From the NCBI GenBank assembly GCA_021464245.1, contig JADCRB010000028.1:2775420-2839419 (forward strand): a DNA stretch of 64,000 bases, written 5' to 3'. This DNA is from Carallia brachiata. Its lineage: Eukaryota > Streptophyta > Magnoliopsida > Malpighiales > Rhizophoraceae. A program made the position numbers and the translations under genes. Below are positions 48,001 through 61,910 of the stretch, in pieces; position 1 is the first letter of the stretch; each line of letters starts with the position of its first letter. The notes under the pieces are model-generated. The model worked only from the letters and a program-made list of their open reading frames with translations, made no database searches and was not told where the DNA came from.

Positions 48001-51000
48001 AAGCATTTATACTTCATTTAAGTTTCATTTGGGTTAAATAAGCCATTAAAGTGCAAGAAAATCGCTTATAGCGAGAAATGAAGTAATTTTGCATCTTTAT
48101 ACTGACACAAATGGTCTTTGCTAACTAATAAATCAAATTATGATCAATTGCACACTTATTAGAGGGAATTGAATGCTTTTAACACCCCAAAAGGTGTTGG
48201 AAATGGTTTTTGCATTGAAATTAAAGGTTTTTGTAAGCATTTATACTTCATTTAAGTTTAATTTGGGTTAATTAAGCCATTAAAATGTAAGAAAATCACT
48301 TATTTGCAAGAAATGAAGTAATTTAGCCTCTTTATTCGTGAGACAAATGGTTTTACGCAACCAATAAATGCAAACTATGATCAATTGCACACTTATTAGA
48401 GGGAATTGAATGAATTTAACACCCCAAAAGGTGATGGAAATGGTTTTTGCGTTGAAATTAAAGATTTTTTGTAAGCATTTATACTTCATTTAAGTTTCAT
48501 TTGGGTGAAATGAGCCATTAAAATCCAAGAAAATCGCCCATTTACAAGAAATAATGTGATTTATTCTCTTTATTCTTACCACAAATGGTCTTATGGAGCA
48601 ATAAATGCAAACTATGATCAATTGCACACTTATTAGAGGGAATTGAATGCATTTAACACCCCACAAGGTGTTAGAAATGGTTTTGCATTGAAATTAAAGG
48701 ACTTTGTAATATTTATCCTTCATTTAAGTTTAATTTGGGTTAATAAGCCATTAAAATGTAAGAAAATCACTAATTTGCAAGAAAAGAAGTGATTTAACAT
48801 CTTTATTGTGCCACAAATGTTTTATGTAACTATCAAAACCAAATCATGATCAATTGCACACTTATTAGAGAGAATTGAATGCATTTAACGCGGCAAAAGG
48901 TGTTGGAAATGATTTTTGTATTGAAATTAAAGGTTTTTGTAAGCATTTATACTTCATTTAAGTTTAATTTGGGTGAAATAAGCCATTAAAATGTAAGAAA
49001 ATTACTCATTTGTAAGAAATAAAGTGATTTAGCCTCTTTATTCATGCCACAAATGGTCTTTTGCAACTAATAAATGCAAATTATGACCAATTGCCCACTT
49101 ATTAGAGGAAATTTAATGCATTTAATACCCCCAAAGGTGTTGCAAATGGTTTTTGCATTGAAATTAAGGGTTTTTGTAAGCATTTATCCTTAATTTAAGT
49201 TTAATTTGGGTTAAATAAGTCATTAAAAAGTAAGAAAATCACTCATTTGCAAGAAATGAAGTGATTTAGCCTCTTTATTCATGACACAAGTGGTCTTATG
49301 CAACCAATAAATGCAAATTATGATCAATTGAAACACTTATTAGAGGGAATTAAATGCTTTAACACCCCAAAGGTGATGGAAATGGTGGTTTTGCGTTGAA
49401 AATTAAAGGTTTTTGTAAGCATTTATACTTCATTTAAGTTTATTTGGGTTAAATAAGCCATTAAAGTGCAAGAAAATCACTTATAAGCGAGAAATGCAAG
49501 TAATTTTGCATCTTTATACGTGACACAAATGGTCTTCTGCAACTAATAAATGCAATTATTATCATTTGCACACTTATTAGAGGGAATGAATGCATTTACA
49601 CCCCCAAAAGGTGATGGAAATGGTTTTTGCGTTGAAATTAAAGGTTTTTGTAAGCATTTATACTTCATTTAAGTTTAACTTGGGGAAATGAGCCATTAAA
49701 ATCCAAGAAAATCACCCATTTACAAGAAATAATGTGATTTATTCTCTTTATTCTTACCACAAATGGTCTTATGGAGCAAATAAATGCAACTATGATCAAT
49801 TGCACACTATTAGAGAGAATTGAATGCATTTAAAACCCCACAAGGTGTTAGAAATGGTTTTTGCCTTGAAAATTAAAGGACTTTGTAAATTTTTATCCTC
49901 CATTTAAGTTTAATTTGGTTAACTAAGCCATTAAAGTGCAAGAAAATCACTTATTAGCGAGGAAATGAAGTAATTTTGCTCTTTATACGTGACAAATAGT
50001 CTTCTGCAACTAATATGCACATTATTATCAATTGCACACTTATTAGAGGGAATTGAATGCATTTAACACCCCCAAAGGTGTTGCAAATGGTTTTGCATTC
50101 AAATTAGGATTTTGTAAGCATTTATCCTTAATTTAAGTTTAATTTGGGTTAAACAAGTCATTAAAAAGTAAGAAAATCACTCATTTGCAAGAAATGAAGT
50201 AATTTAGCCTCTTTATTCATGACACAAGTGGTCTTATGCAACCAATAAATGCAAATTATGATCAATTAAACACTTATTAGAGGGAATTAAATGCATTTAA
50301 CACCCCAAGAGGTGTTGGAAATGGTTTTTGAATTGAAATTAAAGGTTTTTGTAAGCATTTATACTTCATTTAAGTTTAATTGGATTTAAATAAGCCATTA
50401 AAATGTAAGAAAATCACTTATTTGCAAGAAATGAAGTAATTTAGCCTCTTTATTCGTGACACAAATGGTTTTACGCAACCAATAAATGCAAACTATGATC
50501 AATTGCACACTTATTAGAGGGAATTGAATGCATTTAACACCCCAAAAGGTGATGGAAATGGTTTTTGCGTTGAATTAAAGGTTTTGTAAGCATTTATACT
50601 TCATTTAAGTTTCATTGGGTTAAATAAGCCATTAAAGTGCAAGAAAATCACTTATAGCGAGAAATGAAGTAATTTTGCATCTTTATACGTGACACAAATG
50701 GTCTTCTGCAACTAATAAAATACCAAATTATGATCAATTGCACACTTAGAGGGAATTGAATGCTTTTTTTTAACACCCCAAAAGGTGTTGGAAATGGTGT
50801 TTTTTGCATTGAAATTAAAGGTTTTTTGTAAGAATTTATACTTCATTTAAGTTTAATTTGGGTTAATTAAGCCATTTAAAATGTAAGAAAATCACTTATT
50901 TGCAAGAAATGAAGTAATTTAGCCTCTTTATCGTGAGACAAATGGTTTTACGCAACCAATAAATGCAAAACTATGATCAATTGCACACTTATTAGAGGGA

Positions 51001-54000
51001 ATTGAATGAATTTAACACCCAAAAGGTGATGGAAATGGTTTTTGCGTTGAAATTAAAGGTTTTTGTAAGCATTTATACTTCATTTAAGTTTCATTTGGGT
51101 GAAATGATCCATTAAAATCCAAGAAAATCGCCCATTTACAAGAAATAATGTGATTTATTTTTCTCTTTATTCTTACCACAAATGGTCTTATGGAGCAAAT
51201 AAATGCAAACTATGATCAATTGCACACTTATTAGAGGGAATTGAAATGCATTTAACACCCCACAAGTGTTGTTAGAAATGGTTTTGCATTGAAATTAAAG
51301 GACTTGTAAATATTTATCCTTCATTTAAGTTTATTGGGTTAAATAAGCCATTAAAATGTAAGAAAATCACTAATTAAAATGCAAGAAAACAAGAAGAAAA
51401 GAAGTGATTTAACATCTTTATTTGTGCCACAAATGGTTTTATGTAACTATCAAAACCAAATCATGATCAATTGCACACTTGTTAGAGAGTTGAATGCATT
51501 TAACGCGGCAAAAGGTGTTGGAAATGATTTTTGTATTGAAATTAAAGGTTTTTGTAAGCATTTATACTTCATTTAAGTTTAATTTGGGTGAAATAAGCCA
51601 TTAAAATGTAAGAAGAAAAATTACTCATTTGTAAGAATAAAGTGATTTTAGCCTCTTTATTCATGCCACAAATGGTCTTTTGCAACTAATAAATGCAAAT
51701 TATGACCAATTGCCCACTTATTAGAGGAAATTTAATGCATTTAATACCCCCAAAGGTGTTGCAAATGGTTTTTGCATTGAAATTAAGGGTTTTTGTAAGC
51801 ATTTATACTTCATTTAAGTTTAATTTGGGTTAATTAAGCCATTAAAATGTAAGAAAATCACTTATTTGCAAGAAATGAAGTAATTTAGCCTCTTTATTCG
51901 TGAGACAAATGGTTTTACGCAACCAATAAATGCAAACTATGATCAATTGCACACTTATTAGAGGGAATTGAATGAATTTAACACCCCAAAAGGTGATGGA
52001 AATGGTTTTTGCGTTGAAATTAAAGGTTTTTGTAAGCATTTATACTTCATTTAAGTTTCATTTGGGTGAAATGAGCCATTAAAATCCAAGAAAATCGCCC
52101 ATTTACAAGAAATAATGTGATTTATTCTCTTTATTCTTACCACAAATGGTCTTATGGAGCAAATAAATGCAAACTATGATCAATTGCACACTTATTAGAG
52201 GGAATTGAATGCATTTAACACCCCACAAGGTGTTAGAAATGGTTTTTGCATTGAAATTAAAGGACTTTGTAAATATTTATCCTTCATTTAAGTTTAATTT
52301 GGGTTAAATAAGCCATTAAAATGTAAGAAAATCACTAATTTGCAAGAAAAGAAGTGATTTAACATCTTTATTTGTGCCACAAATGGTTTTATGTAACTAT
52401 CAAAACCAAATCATGATCAATTGCACACTTGTTAGAGAGAATTGAATGCATTTAACGCGGCAAAAGGTGTTGGAAATGATTTTTGTATTGAAATTAAAGG
52501 TTTTTGTAAGCATTTATACTTCATTTAAGTTTAATTTGGGTGAAATAAGCCATTAAAATGTAAGAAAATTACTCATTTGTAAGAAATAAAGTGATTTAGC
52601 CTCTTTATTCATGCCACAAATGGTCTTTTGCAACTAATAAATGCAAATTATGACCAATTGCCCACTTATTAGAGGAAATTTAATGCATTTAATACCCCCA
52701 AAGGTGTTGCAAATGGTTTTTGCATTGAAATTAAGGGTTTTTGTAAGCATTTATCCTTAATTTAAGTTTAATTTGGGTTAAATAAGTCATTAAAAAGTAA
52801 GAAAATCACTCATTTGCAAGAAATGAAGTGATTTAGCCTCTTTATTCATGACACAAGTGGTCTTATGCAACCAATAAATGCAAATTATGATCAATTAAAC
52901 ACTTATTAGAGGGAAATAAATGCATTTCCCCCCAAGAGGTGTTGGAAATGGTTTTTGCATTGAAATTAAAGGTTTTTGTAAGCATTTATACTTCATTTAA
53001 GTTTAATTTGGGTTAAATAAGCCATTAAAGTGCAAGAAAATCACTTATTAGCGAGAAATGAAGTAATTTTGCATCTTTATACGTGACACAAATGGTCTTC
53101 TGCAACTAATAAATGCAAATTATTATCATTTGCACACTTTTTAGAGGGAATTGAATGCATTTAACACCCCAAAAGGTGATGGAAATGGTTTTTGCGTTGA
53201 AATTAAAGGTTTTTATAAGCATTTATACTTCATTTAAGTTTAACTTGGGTGAAATGAGCCATTAAAATCCAAGAAAATCACCCATTTACAAGAAATAATG
53301 TGATTTATTCTCTTTATTCTTACCACAAATGGTCTTATGGAGCAAATAAATGCAAACTATGATCAATTGCACACTTATTAGAGAGAATTGAATGCATTTA
53401 ACACCCCACAAGGTGTTAGAAATGGTTTTTGCATTGAAATTAAAGGACTTTGTAAATTTTTATCCTCCATTTAAGTTTAATTTGGGTTAACTAAGCCATT
53501 AAAGTGCAAGAAAATCACTTATTAGCGAGAAATGAAGTAATTTTGCATCTTTATACGTGACACAAATAGTCTTCTGCAACTAACAAATGCAAATTATTAT
53601 CAATTGCACACTTATTAGAGGGAATTGAATGCATTTAACGCCCCCAAAGGTGTTGCAAATGGTTTTTGCATTCAAATTAAGGATTTTTGTAAGCATTTAT
53701 CCTTAATTTAAGTTTAATTTGGGTTAAACAAGTCATTAAAAAGTAAGAAAATCACTCATTTGCAAGAAATGAAGTAATTTAGCCTCTTTATCATGACACA
53801 AGTGGTCTTATGCAACCAATAAATGCAATTATGATCAATTAAACACTTATTAGAGGGAATTAAATGCATTTAACACCCCAAGAGGTGTTGGAAATGGTTT
53901 TTGCATTGAAATTAAAGGTTTTTGTAAGCATTTATACTTCATTTAAGTTTAATTTGGATTAAATAAGCCATTAAAATGTAAGAAAATCACTTATTTGCAA

Positions 54001-57000
54001 GAAATGAAGTAATTTAGCCTCTTTATTCGTGACACAAATGGTTTTACGCAACCATAAATGCAAACTATGATCAATTGCACACTTATTAGAGGGAATTGAA
54101 TGCATTTAACACCCCAAAAAGGTGAGTTGAAATGGTTTTGCGTTGAAATTAAAGGACTTTGTAATATTATCCTTGATTTAAGTTTAATTTGGGTTAAATA
54201 AGCCATTAAAATGTAAGAAAATCACTAATTTGCAAGAAAAGAACTGATTTAACATCTTTATTTGTGCCACAAATGGTTTTATGACTATCAAAACAAATCA
54301 TGATCAATTGCACATTGTTAGAGAGAATTGAATGCATTTTAACGCGCCAAAAGGTGTTGGAAATGATTTTTGTATTGAAATTAAAGGTTTTTGTAAGCAT
54401 TTATACTTCATTTAAGTTTAATTTGGGTGAAATAAGCCATTAAAATGTAAGAAAATTACTCATTTGTAAGAAATAAAGTGATTTTAGCCTCTTTATTTAT
54501 CCACAATGGTCTTTTGCACTAATAAATGCAAATTATGACCAATTGCCCACTTATTAGAGGAAATTAATGCATTTAATACCCCCAAGGTGTTGCAAATGGT
54601 TTTTACATTGAAATTAAGGGTTTTTTGTAAGCATTTATCCTTAATTAAGTTTAATTTGGGTTAAATAAGTCATTAAAAAGTAAGAAATCATCCATTTGCA
54701 AGAAATGAAGTGATTTAGCCTCTTTATTCATGACACAAGTGGTCTTATGCAACCAATAAATGCAAATTATGATCAATTAAACACTTATTAGAGGGAATTA
54801 AATGCATTTAACTCCCCAAGAGGTGTTGGAAATGGTTTTTGCATTGAAATTAAAGGTTTTTGTAAGCATTTATACTTCATTTAAGTTTAATTTGGGTGAA
54901 ATAAGCCATTAAAATGTAAGAAAATTACTCATTTGTAAGAAATAAAGTGATTTAGCCTCTTTATTAATGACACAAATGGTCTTATGCAACTAATTAATGC
55001 AAATTATGATCAATTGCACACTTATTAGAGGGAATTGATGCATTTAACGCCCCAAAAGGTGTTGGAAATGGTTTTTGCATTGAAATTAAAGGTTTTTGTA
55101 AGCATTTATCCTTCATTTAAGTTTAATTTGGGTTAAATAAACTATTAAAGTGCAAGAAAATCACTTATTTTCAAGAAATGAAGTAATTTAGCCTCTTTAT
55201 TCATTACACAAATGGTCTTATGCAGCTAATAAATGCAAATTACGATCAATTGAACACTTATTAGAGGGAATTGAATGCATTTAACGCCACAAAAGGTGTT
55301 GGAAATGGCTTTTGCATTGAAATTAAAAGTTTTTGTAATCATTTATACTTCATTTAAGTTTAATTTGGGTTAAATAAGCCATTAAAATCCAAGAAAATCA
55401 CTTATTTGCATGAAATTAAGTAATTTAGCCTCTTTATTCATGACACAAATGGTCTTCTGCAACTAATAATTGTAAATTTTGATCAATTGCACACTAATTA
55501 GAGGGAATTGAATGCATTTAACACCCCAAAAGGTGTTGGAAATGGTTTTTGCATTGAAATTAAAGGTTTTTCTAAGCATTTATACTTCATTCAAGTTTAA
55601 TTTGGGTTAAATAAGCCATTAAAATCCAAGAAAATAACTTATTTGCAAGAAATAAAGTGATTTAGCCTCTTTATTCGTGACACAAATGGTCTTATGCAAC
55701 CAATAAATGCAAAATTTGATTAATGCACGCTTATTGGAGGGAATTGAAAGCATTTAACCCCAAAAGGTGTTGGAAATGGTTTTTGCATTGAAATTAAGGT
55801 TTTTGTAAGCATGTACCTAATTTAAGTTTAATTTGGGTTAATAAGCCATTTAAATGCAAGAAAATCACTTATTTTCAAGAAATAACGTAATTTAGCCTCT
55901 TTATTCGTGACACAAATGGTCTTATGCACTAATAAATGCAAATTATGATCAATTGAACACTTATTAGAGGGAATTGAATGCATTTAACACCCCAAAAAGG
56001 TGTGAAAAGGTTTTGTATTGAAATTAAAGGTTTTTGTAAGCATTTATACTTAATTTAAGTTTAATTTGGTTAAATAAGCCATTAAAATGCAAGAATATCA
56101 CTTATTTTTAAGAAATGAAGTAATTTAGCCTCTTTATTCATGACGCAAATGGTCTTATGCAACTAATAAATGCAAATTACGATCAATTGAACACTTATTA
56201 GAGGGAATTGAATGGATTTAACGCCACAAAAGGTGTTGGAAATGGTTTTTGCTTTGAAATTAAAAGTTTTTGTAAGCATTTATACTTCATTTAAGTTTAA
56301 TTTGGGCTAAATAAGCCATTAAAATCCAAGAAAATCGCCCATTTACAAGAAATAATGTGATTTATTCTCTTTATTCTTACCACAAATGGTCTTATGGAGC
56401 AAATAAATGCAAACTATGATCAATTGCACACTTATTAGAGGGAATTGAATGCATTTAACACCCCACAAGGTGTTAGAAATGGTTTTTGCGTTGAAATTAA
56501 AGGACTTTGTAAATATTTATCCTTCATTTAAGTTTAATTTGGGTTAAATAAGCCATTAAAATGTAAGAAAATCACTAATTTGCAAGAAAAGAAGTGATTT
56601 AACATCTTTATTTGTGCCACAAATGGTTTTATGTAATTGTCAAAACCAAATCATGATCAATGGCACACTTATTAGAGAGAATTGAATGCATTTAACGCGC
56701 CAAAAGGTGTTGGAAATGATTTTGGTATTGAAATTAAAGGTTTTTGTAAGCATTTATACTTCATTTAAGTTTAATTTGGGTGAAATAAGCCATTAAAATG
56801 TAAGAAAATTACTCATTTGTAAGAAATAAAGTGATTTAGCCTCTTTATTAATGACACAAATGGTCTTATGCAACTAATTAATGCAAATTATCATCAATTG
56901 CACACTTTTAGAGGGAATTGATGCATTTAACGCCCCAAAAGGTGTTGGAAATGGTTTTTGCATTGAAATTAGAGGTTTTTGTAAGCATTTATCCTTCATT

Positions 57001-57116
57001 TAGTTTAATTTGGGTTAAATAAGCCTTAAAGTGCAAGAAAATCACTTATTTCAAGAAATGAAGTAATTTAGCCCCTTTATTCATTACACAAATGGTCTTA
57101 TGCAGCTAATAAATGC

Positions 57117-59715
57117 AAATTGCGATCAATTGAACACTTATTAGAGGGAATTGAATGCATTTAACACCCCACAAGGTGTTAGAAATGGTTTTTGCATTAA
57201 ATTAAAGGACTTTGTAAATATTTATCCTTCATTTAAGTTTAATTTGGGTTAAATAAGTCATTAAAATGTAAGAAAATCACTTATTTGCAAGAAATGAAGT
57301 AATTTAGCCTCTTTATTCGTGAGACAAATGGTTTTACGCAACCAATAAATGCAAACTATGATCAATTGCACACTTATTAGAGGGAATTGAATGCATTTAA
57401 CACCCCAAAAGGTGATGGAAATGGTTTTTGCGTTGAAATTAAAGGTTTTTGTAAGCATTTATACTTCATTTAAGTTTCATTTGGGTGAAATGAGCCATTA
57501 AAATCCAAGAAAATCGCCCATTTACAAGAAATAATGTGATTTATTCTCTTTATTCTTACCACAAATGGTCTTATGGAGCAAATAAATGCAAACTATGATC
57601 AATTGCACACTTATTAGGGGGAATTGAATGCATTTAACACCCCACAAGGTGTTAGAAATGGTTTTTGCATTGAAATTAAAGGACTTTGTAAATATTTATC
57701 CTTCATTTAAGTTTAATTTGGGTTAAATAAGCCATTAAAATGTAAGAAAATCACTTATTTGCAAGAAAGGAAGTGATTTAACATCTTTATTTGTGCCACA
57801 AATGGTTTTATGTAACTATCAAAACCAAATCATGATCAATTGCACACTTGTTAGAGAGAATTGAATGCATTTAACGCGGCAAAAGGTGTTGGAAATGATT
57901 TTTGTATTGAAATTAAAGGTTTTTGTAAGCATTTATACTTCATTTAAGTTTAATTTGGGTGAAATAAGCCATTAAAATGTAAGAAAATTACTCATTTGTA
58001 AGAAATAAAGTGATTTAGCCTCTTTATTCATGCCACAAATGGTCTTTCGCAACTAATAAATGCAAATTATGACCAATTGCCCACTTATTAGAGGAAATTT
58101 AATGCATTTAATACCCCCAAAGGTGTTGCAAATGGTTTTTGCATTGAAATTAAGGGTTTTTGTAAGCATTTATCCTTAATTTAAGTTTAATTTGGGTTAA
58201 ATAAGTCATTAAAAAGTAAGAAAATCACTCATTTGCAAGAAATGAAGTGATTTAGCCTCTTTATTCATGACACAAGTGGTCTTATGCAACCAATAAATGC
58301 AAATTATGATCAATTAAACACTTATTAGAGGGAATTAAATGCATTTAACCCCCCAAGAGGTGTTGGAAATGGTTTTTGCATTGAAATTAAAGGTTTTTGT
58401 AAGCATTTATACTTCATTTAAGTTTAATTTGGGTGAAATAAGCCATTAAAGTGCAAGAAGATCACTTATTAGCGAGAAATGAAGTAATTTTGCATCTTTA
58501 TACGTGACACAAATGGTCTTCTGCAACTAATAAATGCACATTATGATCAATTGGACACTTATTAGAGGGAATTGAATGCATTTAACACCCCAAAAGGTGT
58601 TGGAAATGGTTTTTGAATTGAAATTAAAGGTTTTTGTAAGCATTTATACTTCATTTAAGTTTAATTTGGGTTAATTAAGCCATTAAAATGTAAGAAAATC
58701 ACTTATTTGCAAGAAATGAAGTAATTTAGCCTCTTTATTCGTGACACAAATGGTTTTACGCAACTAATAAATGCAAACTATGATCAATTGCACACTTATT
58801 AAAGGGAATTGAATGCATTTAACACCCCAAAAGGTGATGGAAATGGTTTTTGCGTTGAAATTAAAGGTTTTTGTAAGCATTTATACTTCATTTAAGTTTA
58901 ATTTGGGTGAATTGAGCCATTAAAATCCAAGAAAATCGCCAATTTACAAGAAATAATGTGATTTATTCTCTTTATTCTTACCACAAATGGTCTTATGGAG
59001 CAAATAAATGCAAACTATGATCAATTGCACACTTATTAGAGGAAATTGAATGCATTTAACAGCCCACAAGGTGTTAGAAGTGGTTTTTGCATTGAAATTA
59101 AAGGACTTTGTAAGTATTTATCCTTCATTTAAGTTTAATTTGGGTTAAATAAGCCATTAAAATGTAAGAAAATCACTAATTTGCAAGAAAAGAAGTGATT
59201 TAACATCTTTCTTTGTGCCACAAATGGTTTTATGTAACTATCAAAACCAAATCATGATCAATTGCACACTTATTAGAGAGAGAATGCATTTAACGCCAAA
59301 GGTCTTGGAAATGATTTTGTATTGAAATTAAGGTTTTTTAAGCATTTATGCTTTCATTTAAGTTTAATTTGGGTGAAATAAGCCATTAAAATGTAAGAAA
59401 ATTACTCATTTGTAAGAAATAAAGTGATTTAGCCTCTTTATTAATGACACAAATGGTCTTATGCAACTAATAAATGCAAATTATGATCAATTGCACACTT
59501 ATTAGAGGGAATTGAATGCATTTAACGCCCCAAAAGGTGTTGGAAATGGTTTTTGCATTGAAATTAGAGGTTTTTGTAAGCATTTATCCTTCATTTAAGT
59601 TTAATTTGGGTTAAATAAGCCATTAAAGTGCAAGAAAATCACTTATTTTCAAGAAATGAAGTAATTTAGCCTCTTTATTCATTACACAAATGGTCTTATG
59701 CAGCTAATAAATGCA
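57117..59715 (+). repeat. Higher-order repeat unit, about 11 monomers, copy 1
   Basis: Runs from one AAATTGCGATCAATTGAACAC to the base before the next (about 2.6 kb, 11 x 237 less a few bases). Ordered markers inside: TTGCATTAAATTAAAGG, GTGAGACAAATGG, ATTAGGGGGAATTG, CGCGGCAAAAGG, GGTCTTTCGCAAC, CCCCCCAAGAGG, AAGAAGATCACTTATTAGCG, GGTGAATTGAGCC, ACAGCCCACAAGG, CATCTTTCTTTGTGCC, TTATGCTTTCATTT. The next copy repeats this order. Confidence 0.85.
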
Positions 59716-61910
59716 AATTGCGATCAATTGAACACTTATTAGAGGGAATTGAATGCATTTAACACCCCACAAGGTGTTAGAAATGGTTTTTGCATTAAAT
59801 TAAAGGACTTTGTAAATATTTATCCTTCATTTAAGTTTAATTTGGGTTAAATAAGTCATTAAAATGTAAGAAAATCACTTATTTGCAAGAAATGAAGTAA
59901 TTTAGCCTCTTTATTCGTGAGACAAATGGTTTTACGCAACCAATAAATGCAAACTATGATCAATTGCACACTTATTAGAGGGAATTGAATGCATTTAACA
60001 CCCCAAAAGGTGATGGAAATGGTTTTTGCGTTGAAATTAAAGGTTTTTGTAAGCATTTATACTTCATTTAAGTTTCATTTGGGTGAAATGAGCCATTAAA
60101 ATCCAAGAAAATCGCCCATTTACAAGAAATAATGTGATTTATTCTCTTTATTCTTACCACAAATGGTCTTATGGAGCAAATAAATGCAAACTATGATCAA
60201 TTGCACACTTATTAGGGGGAATTGAATGCATTAACACCCCACAAGGTGTTAGAAATGGTTTTTGCATTGAAATTAAAGGACTTTGTAAATATTATCCTTC
60301 ATTTAAGTTTAATTTGGGTTAAATAAGCCATTAAAATGTAAGAAAATCACTTATTTGCAAGAAAGGAAGTGATTTAACATCTTTATTTGTGCCACAAATG
60401 GTTTTATGTAACTATCAAAACCAAATCATGATCAATTGCACACTTGTTAGAGAGAATTGAATGCATTTAACGCGGCAAAAGGTGTTGGAAATGATTTTTG
60501 TATTGAAATTAAAGGTTTTTGTAAGCATTTATACTTCATTTAAGTTTAATTTGGGTGAAATAAGCCATTAAAATGCCAGAAAATTACTCATTTGTAAGAA
60601 ATAAAGTGATTTAGCCTCTTTATTCATGCCACAAATGGTCTTTCGCAACTAATAAATGCAAATTATGACCAATTGCCCACTTATTAGAGGAAATTTAATG
60701 CATTTAATACCCCCAAAGGTGTTGCAAATGGTTTTTGCATTGAAATTAAGGGTTTTTGTAAGCATTTATCCTTAATTTAAGTTTAATTTGGGTTAAATAA
60801 GTCATTAAAAAGTAAGAAAATCACTCATTTGCAAGAAATGAAGTGATTTAGCCTCTTTATTCATGACACAAGTGGTCTTATGCAACCAATAAATGCAAAT
60901 TATGATCAATTAAACACTTATTAGAGGGAATTAAATGCATTTAACCCCCCAAGAGGTGTTGGAAATGGTTTTTGCATTGAAATTAAAGGTTTTTGTAAGC
61001 ATTTATACTTCATTTAAGTTTAATTTGGGTGAAATAAGCAATTAAAGTGCAAGAAGATCACTTATTAGCGAGAAATGAAGTAATTTTGCATCTTTATACG
61101 TGACACAAATGGTCTTCTGCAACTAATAAATGCAAACTATGATCAATTGCACACTTATTAAAGGGAATTGAATGCATTTAACACCCCAAAAGGTGATGGA
61201 AATGGTTTTTGCGTTGAAATTAAAGGTTTTTGTAAGCATTTATACTTCATTTAAGTTTAATTTGGGTGAATTGAGCCATTAAAATCCAAGAAAATCGCCC
61301 ATTTACAAGAAATAATGTGATTTATTCTCTTTATTCTTACCACAAATGGTCTTATGGAGCAAATAAATGCAAACTATGATCAATTGCACACTTATTAGAG
61401 GAAATTGAATGCATTTAACAGCCCACAAGGTGTTAGAAGTGGTTTTTGCATTGAAATTAAAGGACTTTGTAAGTGTTTATCCTTCATTTAAGTTTAATTT
61501 GGGTTAAATAAGCCATTAAAATGTAAGAAAATCACTAATTTGCAAGAAAAGAAGTGATTTAACATCTTTCTTTGTGCCACAAATGGTTTTATGTAACTAT
61601 CAAAACCAAATCATGATCAATTGCACACTTATTAGAGAGAATTGAATGCATTTAACGCGCCAAAAGGTCTTGGAAATGATTTTTGTATTGAAATTAAAGG
61701 TTTTTGTAAGCATTTATGCTTTCATTTAAGTTTAATTTAGGTGAAATAAGCCATTAAAATGTAAGAAAATTACTCATTTGTAAGAAATAAAGTGATTTAG
61801 CCTCTTTATTAATGACACAAATGGTCTTATGCAACTAATAAATGCAAATTATGATCAATTGCACACTTATTAGAGGGAATTGAATGCATTTAACGCCCCA
61901 AAATGTGTTG
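59716..61910 (+). repeat. Higher-order repeat unit, copy 2, one monomer shorter
   Basis: Repeats the marker order of 57117-59715, but lacks one monomer between AAGAAGATCACTTATTAGCG and the ATTAAAGGGAATTG monomer (present at about 58.5-58.8 kb in copy 1, directly joined near 61.12 kb here). Beyond about 61.9 kb the variants diverge from copy 1. The match is close to exact elsewhere. Confidence 0.82.
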
